The notes beneath the pieces are model-generated. The model made no database searches. It was not told where the DNA came from and was given only the letters and a program-made list of their open reading frames with translations. Below, piece by piece: positions 5,375-8,763 of a DNA stretch of 8,763 nucleotides. Source of the DNA: LB3-1 sp036401895 (lineage in GTDB: Bacteria > Chloroflexota > Chloroflexia > Chloroflexales > Kallotenuaceae). Location: NCBI GenBank assembly GCA_036401895.1, contig DASWTW010000523.1, forward strand, positions 1-8,763, in the 5' to 3' direction. The number at the start of each line of letters is the position of its first letter. The first letter of the stretch is position 1. The position numbers were made by a program, and so were the translations under genes.

Positions 5375-6298
5375 TTAGCGCCGGATCAGGAAGCGATGCA
5401 GCCAGCCCCAGTAGTTGCGCTGCCCCACCTGCTCTGAGCGCAGTGTATCGCGCAGGAAGGCGATCGCCGTCTGGTTGAAGCGCTCGGCGTGCTCAGTGTG
5501 CGGCAGATGGCCGGTGTGCTGCCAGAGCTCCAGCTTCGCGCCGGGAATCGTCTGCGCGAGGCGGGTAGCGTGCTCGGCCGGCACCAGTCGGTCGCTATCG
5601 CCGCTGATGACCAGCGTGGGAACGCCGATCTCGCCGCAGCGCTGGGACAGGCTCCAGGGCTTGTGGAACTGCATCTGCCGGCCAAAGCGCAGGTAGTTGT
5701 GCGCCAGGCGGCGCTTCTGCTCCACGCCCGACACCATGTTCCAGTACACATCTTCGTCGGTGATCTCGGTGCCGGGATGCATGCATAGTTGCAGCGCCCG
5801 CCGCACGAGATGCTCAGGCCGACCCGTGAACAGCCACTGCGTGTATAGCTCGCCGATGCCGGGCAGCACCAGAAAGCTAATCGCCCGACCGCCGGTCTGC
5901 GGGTAGCACGACGGGCTGGTCAGCACCAGCGATCGCACCCGCGACGGATGCGTCAGCGCCGTGTTGATCGCGATGCGCGAGCCCATGGAGTGGCCGACGA
6001 GCGCCGCCTGATCGACGCCGAGCTGATCGAGCAGGCCGACCAGCTGCTCAGTGCAGGCGGCTGTGGTGTACGGACCCCGAGCTTTAGCGGACTTGCCGCA
6101 GCCTTTGAGGTCGAACGCGACGACATGGAAGTGTTCCGCCAGAGCCGGAATGTTGCGCCACCAGTTCCAGAAGCAGGCCGAGAGTCCGTGCATGAGCACA
6201 ACTGTTGGACCGCGCCCGCATTCGATGTAATGGGTTCGAACACCGCCGACCGTAGCGTACTGTGGAGTGAGTGAACGACAAAAGGTGCTGGCGTTCAT
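5375..6298 (-). CDS. Alpha/beta hydrolase-fold protein
   Basis: This 307-residue protein has the full alpha/beta hydrolase pattern. HG at 37-38 (VVLMHGL) is the oxyanion-hole motif, FDLKGCGKS (62-70) the usual loop after strand 4, S104 in GHSMG the nucleophile, D236 in GDSDRLVP the acid, and H264 in TGHLPH the base. Residues 135-215 form a lid or cap. The sequence resembles the 2-hydroxymuconate semialdehyde hydrolase/haloperoxidase-like branch, which covers esterases, C-C hydrolases and epoxide hydrolases, so the substrate cannot be given. There is no signal peptide or membrane segment, so it should be cytoplasmic. The gene stands alone, with its own terminator at 5334-5361 and its own promoter at 6334-6362. 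The start at 6298 lacks a good Shine-Dalgarno, but the next internal Met (36) would remove the first strand. The C-terminal tail (288-307) is rich in Trp and Arg and extends past the last helix. Confidence 0.9.
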   Translation of the reverse strand: MNASTFCRSLTPQYATVGGVRTHYIECGRGPTVVLMHGLSACFWNWWRNIPALAEHFHVVAFDLKGCGKSAKARGPYTTAACTEQLVGLLDQLGVDQAALVGHSMGSRIAINTALTHPSRVRSLVLTSPSCYPQTGGRAISFLVLPGIGELYTQWLFTGRPEHLVRRALQLCMHPGTEITDEDVYWNMVSGVEQKRRLAHNYLRFGRQMQFHKPWSLSQRCGEIGVPTLVISGDSDRLVPAEHATRLAQTIPGAKLELWQHTGHLPHTEHAERFNQTAIAFLRDTLRSEQVGQRNYWGWLHRFLIRR

Positions 6299-6313
6299 AA
6301 CAATGTCGCTTGC

Positions 6314-6334
6314 TAGATCTAAGAGGTAGATCTA
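6314..6334. promoter_or_regulatory. Twin 8-bp palindromes overlapping the hydrolase promoter (operator candidate)
   Basis: TAGATCTA occurs at 6314-6321 and again at 6327-6334, 13 bases apart start to start; each is its own reverse complement. They cover the region from the -10 box to just after the expected transcription start, the usual place for a repressor operator. The binding protein is unknown and none is encoded nearby. Confidence 0.5.
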
Positions 6335-6362
6335 CTATACGCTGCATTTGACGTAATGTCTA
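6334..6362 (-). promoter_or_regulatory. Sigma70-like promoter of the alpha/beta hydrolase gene
   Basis: On the minus strand, TAGACA (complement of 6357-6362) and TATAGT (complement of 6334-6339) each match the consensus at 5 of 6 positions, with a 17-base spacer. Transcription would start near 6327, giving a leader of about 28 bases. The -35 box lies within the palindrome GTCTAGAC (6358-6365). Confidence 0.6.
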
Positions 6363-6369
6363 GACGTCA
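6349..6369. repeat. Inverted repeat TGACGT-N9-ACGTCA in the divergent control region
   Basis: TGACGT (6349-6354) and ACGTCA (6364-6369) are exact inverted repeats, and GTCTAGAC (6358-6365) is a second palindrome overlapping the right arm. They overlap the -35 box of the hydrolase promoter, so an activator or repressor site is plausible. Confidence 0.45.
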
Positions 6370-6530
6370 CCAAGGAGTACTTAAGGGGCAATTCAGGCCG
6401 GTACGCAGCTCAATCTTTGCCACGCGGCGAGGGGCGGTGAGCGCCTCTGGGGCTCACCTGGCTCACGCAGCCCGCGGGGTGTGGAGGGTGGCCCGTCGCA
6501 GAGTGAGCTTAGATCGATGGCGGCGAGGCG
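6370..6530. other. GC-rich intergenic leader with one stable hairpin
   Basis: Although an open frame crosses it, the deduced Arg-rich peptide resembles nothing in the RecJ family, so I treat it as noncoding. GGTGAGC (6436-6442) pairs exactly with GCTCACC (6452-6458). GGCTCAC is also directly repeated at 6451-6457 and 6460-6466 (the first base of the second copy is 6460). I recognise no known RNA family. Confidence 0.4.
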
Positions 6531-6558
6531 TTGAAAATCTCGGCCCCTTTGGTAAGAT
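6531..6558 (+). promoter_or_regulatory. Possible recJ promoter
   Basis: TTGAAA (6531-6536, 5 of 6) and TAAGAT (6553-6558, 4 of 6) are separated by 16 bases. A start near 6565 would give a leader of about 94 bases before the preferred recJ ATG. It is moderate by consensus only. Confidence 0.4.
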
Positions 6559-6583
6559 AAATGCAACCAATGGATCATTTATC
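6556..6583. repeat. Inverted repeat GATAAATG-N12-CATTTATC upstream of recJ
   Basis: The 8-bp arms at 6556-6563 and 6576-6583 are exact. They overlap the possible -10 box and start point, so this could be an operator. As RNA it would be a hairpin that CTCGG (6538-6542) with CCGAG (6585-6589) could lengthen. Confidence 0.5.
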
Positions 6584-6615
6584 ACCGAGCCCCGCTACGG
6601 AGCAACAGGCTCGAC

Positions 6616-6641
6616 GATAGTGCTTTCCGATTTTCACTATC
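6616..6641. repeat. Inverted repeat GATAGTG-N12-CACTATC just before recJ
   Basis: The 7-bp arms at 6616-6622 and 6635-6641 are exact and the loop is 12 bases, the same loop length as the preceding inverted repeat. Both repeats start with GATA and end with TATC. It ends 17 bases before the recJ start codon, close enough to affect ribosome access if formed in RNA. Confidence 0.5.
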
Positions 6642-6658
6642 ACGCCCCCGAGGAAAAG

Positions 6659-8359
6659 ATGACGCTACGTTCTCGCTGGGTGCAGCGCCCGACCGCGCCC
6701 GCAGCATTTTTGCATGAATTGCCTGCCTGGATCTCGCCTCTGGTGGGCCAGGTGCTGTGGAGTCGCGATATCACCAATCCCGACGCGGTCGAAGATTTTC
6801 TGGCCGCAGATTACAGCCAGCTCTACGATCCGTTCGCGCTGCGCGACATGGATCTCGCGGTTGACCGGATTCGACGGGCAGTCGAAGCGGAGCAAACCGT
6901 TGCCGTGTATGGCGACTTCGATACCGACGGCGTGACCGGCGTGGCGCTGCTGAAGCAGGCGCTCTCGGCGCTGGGCCTGCGCGTGCTGCCGTATATTCCC
7001 CGCCGCATCGAGGAAGGCTACGGCCTGAATATTCCGGCGATCGAGCAACTGGCGACCAAGGCCGATCTGCTGATCACCGTGGACTGCGGCATCTCCAACG
7101 TGGCCGAGATCGCGCGGGCGCGGGAGCTGGGGCTGGATGTGATTGTGCTGGATCATCACACGCCGCCGGCAGTGCTGCCCCAGGGCTACGCGATGATCAA
7201 TCCCAAGCGCACCGATTGCTCCTATCCCTACGATATGCTGGCCGGCGTGGGCGTGGCCTACAAGCTGACGCAGGCGCTGCACAAGATCGGTCTGCGCACC
7301 AGTCTGCGCGGCCGGGATCTGCTCGACGTGGTGGCGCTGGGCACGGTGACGGATATGGCGCCGCTCAACGGCGAGAACCGGATTCTGGTCAAGCACGGCC
7401 TGCGCGCGCTCAACGAGAGCGAGCGGCCCGGCATCAAGGCGCTGATCGAGGCGTCGGCGTCGCGGCGGCCGATCGATACGCGCACGATTGGCTATGTGCT
7501 CGGGCCACGGCTTAACGCCGCCGGACGGCTGGATAACGCGATCCGGGCCTACGAGCTGCTGCTGGCGACAACCGATGTCGAGGCGCAGCTGTTGGCCGAG
7601 GAGCTGAACGAGATCAATCTTCAGCGCCAGACGCTGACCAAGGAAGTGCAGAGCATGGCGCTGGAGCGCGCGGCGGCTAACGGCAAAAATCAGCAGCGCA
7701 TCGTGGTTCTGGACGATAAGGATTTTCCCTCGGGCGTGGTCGGCCTGGTCGCGGCGCGGCTGGTCGAAGCCTGGGGGCGGCCGGTGCTGCTGCTGGAGCG
7801 CGGCGAGGTCACCAGCCGCGGCTCGGCGCGCTCGGTCGAGGGCTTTTCGCTCATCGGCGCGCTGACCGAGGTGGGCGATCTGTTCGAGAAGTTTGGTGGT
7901 CATACCATGGCGGCCGGCTTTACGATCGCCAATGAGCGGCTGCCCGAGCTGGAGTCGCGGCTTCAGAAGATCGCGGAGCGCGATCTGCCCGACGATCTGC
8001 TGACGCCCCGGCTGTACTATGACGCCGAGCTGGCGCTGGATCAGGCGAGCATCGAGCTGGTGCAGATGCTGGCGGAGCTGGAGCCCTACGGCCACGGCAA
8101 CCCCGAGCCGGTCTGGGTCACGCGCGGCCTCAAGGTCGTCGATGCGTTTGTGATGGGCAAGGAGCGCCAGCATCTTAAGCTGCGGCTCTTCGACGGACGC
8201 ACGACGATCGACGCGCTGTGGTGGCGTAACGCCGAGCATGTACACGCTTTTACCAACTGTCCGCGCGTGGATGTTGCCTACACGCTGTCGATCAACGAGT
8301 ACATGGGCCGTCGCCGGGTGCAGCTGATCGTCAAGGAGCTGGTGCCGAGCGTGTCGTAA
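6659..8359 (+). CDS. recJ: Single-stranded-DNA-specific 5'-3' exonuclease RecJ
   Basis: RecJ degrades single-stranded DNA 5' to 3' in recombination, mismatch and base-excision repair. All DHH-family motifs are present: GDFDTDG (85-91), VDCG (141-144), the name-giving DHH (165-167) with LDHHTPP, and GTVTDMAPL (228-236); their Asp and His residues bind two metal ions. GPRLNAAGR (282-290), SGVVGLVAARL (358-368) and the DHHA1 core GSARSVEGFS with KFGGHTMAAGF (388-421) follow, then the C-terminal OB-type domain (about 450-560). From this ATG the protein has 566 residues, close to E. coli RecJ (577). The longest open frame starts at 6356, but its extra 101 residues are Arg-rich and unlike the family, while GAGGA lies 4 bases before this ATG. 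Two inverted repeats precede the gene. The phosphofructokinase gene follows after 159 bases on the same strand. Confidence 0.95.
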   Translation: MTLRSRWVQRPTAPAAFLHELPAWISPLVGQVLWSRDITNPDAVEDFLAADYSQLYDPFALRDMDLAVDRIRRAVEAEQTVAVYGDFDTDGVTGVALLKQALSALGLRVLPYIPRRIEEGYGLNIPAIEQLATKADLLITVDCGISNVAEIARARELGLDVIVLDHHTPPAVLPQGYAMINPKRTDCSYPYDMLAGVGVAYKLTQALHKIGLRTSLRGRDLLDVVALGTVTDMAPLNGENRILVKHGLRALNESERPGIKALIEASASRRPIDTRTIGYVLGPRLNAAGRLDNAIRAYELLLATTDVEAQLLAEELNEINLQRQTLTKEVQSMALERAAANGKNQQRIVVLDDKDFPSGVVGLVAARLVEAWGRPVLLLERGEVTSRGSARSVEGFSLIGALTEVGDLFEKFGGHTMAAGFTIANERLPELESRLQKIAERDLPDDLLTPRLYYDAELALDQASIELVQMLAELEPYGHGNPEPVWVTRGLKVVDAFVMGKERQHLKLRLFDGRTTIDALWWRNAEHVHAFTNCPRVDVAYTLSINEYMGRRRVQLIVKELVPSVS

Positions 8360-8518
8360 CGCCGCTGGATTTGCACATCGAGACGCATTGCCGCACAATA
8401 CAGGCAACTGATGTGGCATGGTCGCACACCGCGAGGGTGTTGGGCAGCGTCGCCTCCGTGCCGTCCGATTGAAGGAGAGGATCAACGTCCTGTTTCTATG
8501 GCAGCGAGGGAGGATCGC
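8360..8518. other. Spacer between recJ and the phosphofructokinase gene
   Basis: No clear intrinsic terminator for recJ is present. A short hairpin (ACACC 8426-8430 with GGTGT 8436-8440) lies in a GC-rich leader. CACAAT at 8394-8399 could be a weak -10 box, but its -35 partner is poor. Two purine-rich ribosome-binding-like tracts occur at 8471-8480 and 8508-8513. Confidence 0.4.
8508..8513 (+). promoter_or_regulatory. Ribosome binding site of the phosphofructokinase gene
   Basis: GGGAGG lies 5 bases before the ATG at 8519. An in-frame ATG at 8498 would add seven residues, but its nearest purine tract (8471-8480) is 17 bases away, so 8519 is preferred. Confidence 0.7.
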
Positions 8519-8763
8519 ATGAAAATCGGCATTCTAACCGGCGGTGGCGACGTTCCGGGACTCAACCCGTGCATCAAAGCGGTGGTCAATCGCGCCGCCG
8601 ATGCCGGGATCGAAGTGGTTGGCATCCGACGCGGCTGGGGCGGTTTGCTCAACTATAACCTTGACGATGACACTAATCGCGACGAGTATGTGCAGCCGCT
8701 GACACGCTCGGATGTCCGCACGATCGACCGCTACGGTGGCACGCATCTCCACACCTCGCGGAC
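8519..8763 (+). CDS. 6-phosphofructokinase, N-terminal part (runs off the window)
   Basis: The 81 visible residues begin MKIGILTGGGDVPGLNPCIK, the glycine-rich nucleotide/phosphate-binding start of the PfkA family (E. coli: [20 protein letters not shown]). GIRRGWGGLL (about 36-45) matches the family's G-x-x-x-G-x-x-G-L stretch, and YGGTHLHTSR (about 72-81) matches the conserved GGTxLxTSR. The enzyme phosphorylates fructose 6-phosphate to fructose 1,6-bisphosphate in glycolysis. The GGDGS versus GGDDS motif that separates ATP-dependent from pyrophosphate-dependent enzymes lies beyond the window, so the phosphate donor is unknown and I give no symbol. The GGGDVPGLN form is common in the actinobacterial and mixed-substrate group. 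Confidence 0.9.
   Translation, partial: MKIGILTGGGDVPGLNPCIKAVVNRAADAGIEVVGIRRGWGGLLNYNLDDDTNRDEYVQPLTRSDVRTIDRYGGTHLHTSR

Noticed and set aside
6230..6243. T-arm-like GGGTTCGAAC suggesting a tRNA
   Set aside because: No acceptor or anticodon stem can be formed around it, and it lies in the conserved N-terminal coding part of the hydrolase gene.
6484..6500. AGGGTGGCCCG resembling the T-box antiterminator motif
   Set aside because: Only a partial match, with no specifier stem or terminator, and the gene downstream is recJ and not an amino-acid gene.
6665..8485. 606-residue open frame on the minus strand opposite recJ
   Set aside because: It mirrors the GC-rich codon pattern of recJ, its product is rich in Arg, Gln and His without any domain, and recJ is certain on the other strand.

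Overview
The window looks like a GC-rich bacterial chromosome in which housekeeping DNA-maintenance and glycolysis genes flank an accessory patch. I tentatively favour Chloroflexota: the guess rests on GC-rich coding, strong AGGAGG-type ribosome binding sites, a nucleoside-phosphorylase/NB-ARC/TPR protein and the general style of the RecJ and RadC proteins. No rRNA or other phylogenetic marker is present, so the assignment is weak.

Layout. (1) 28-603, a RadC-family JAB/MPN protein with an intact JAMM metal site. (2) 597-1814, a probable IS200/IS605-type element without TnpA. It carries an apparently complete TnpB RNA-guided nuclease gene (655-1782), its left end seems to lie inside the last codons of radC, and it ends in a structured omega-RNA/right-end segment. 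(3) 1722-2262, the most unusual part: the omega-RNA/right-end segment occurs three times in tandem. Hairpins are preserved while their sequences change, each copy is followed by a nearly identical 16-base putative guide, and copies 2 and 3 carry eroded tnpB tails. (4) 2263-2490, lower-GC, GT-rich DNA in which I recognise nothing. (5) 2491-5238 on the minus strand, a 915-residue STAND/NLR-like protein with an N-terminal nucleoside phosphorylase-like domain, an NB-ARC-type NTPase and C-terminal TPRs, probably an antiphage sensor-effector. (6) 5375-6298 on the minus strand, an alpha/beta hydrolase with a good intrinsic terminator and a sigma70-like promoter overlapped by palindromes. (7) 6299-6658, a divergent control and leader region rich in inverted repeats. 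(8) 6659-8359, recJ, for which a start 303 bases downstream of the longest-frame start is preferred. (9) From 8519 to the window end, the start of a 6-phosphofructokinase gene.

How it fits together. RadC, RecJ and phosphofructokinase look like vertically inherited genes. The TnpB element, its relics and the STAND gene form an accessory patch between them. The TnpB element appears to hold its position at the radC 3' end by the known TnpB logic, in which the guide is the DNA just beyond the right end and therefore matches the empty site. Three stacked scaffolds with almost the same guide suggest repeated occupation of one site, or a small multi-copy guide-RNA locus served by one nuclease. The STAND protein would be an independent immune module next to it.
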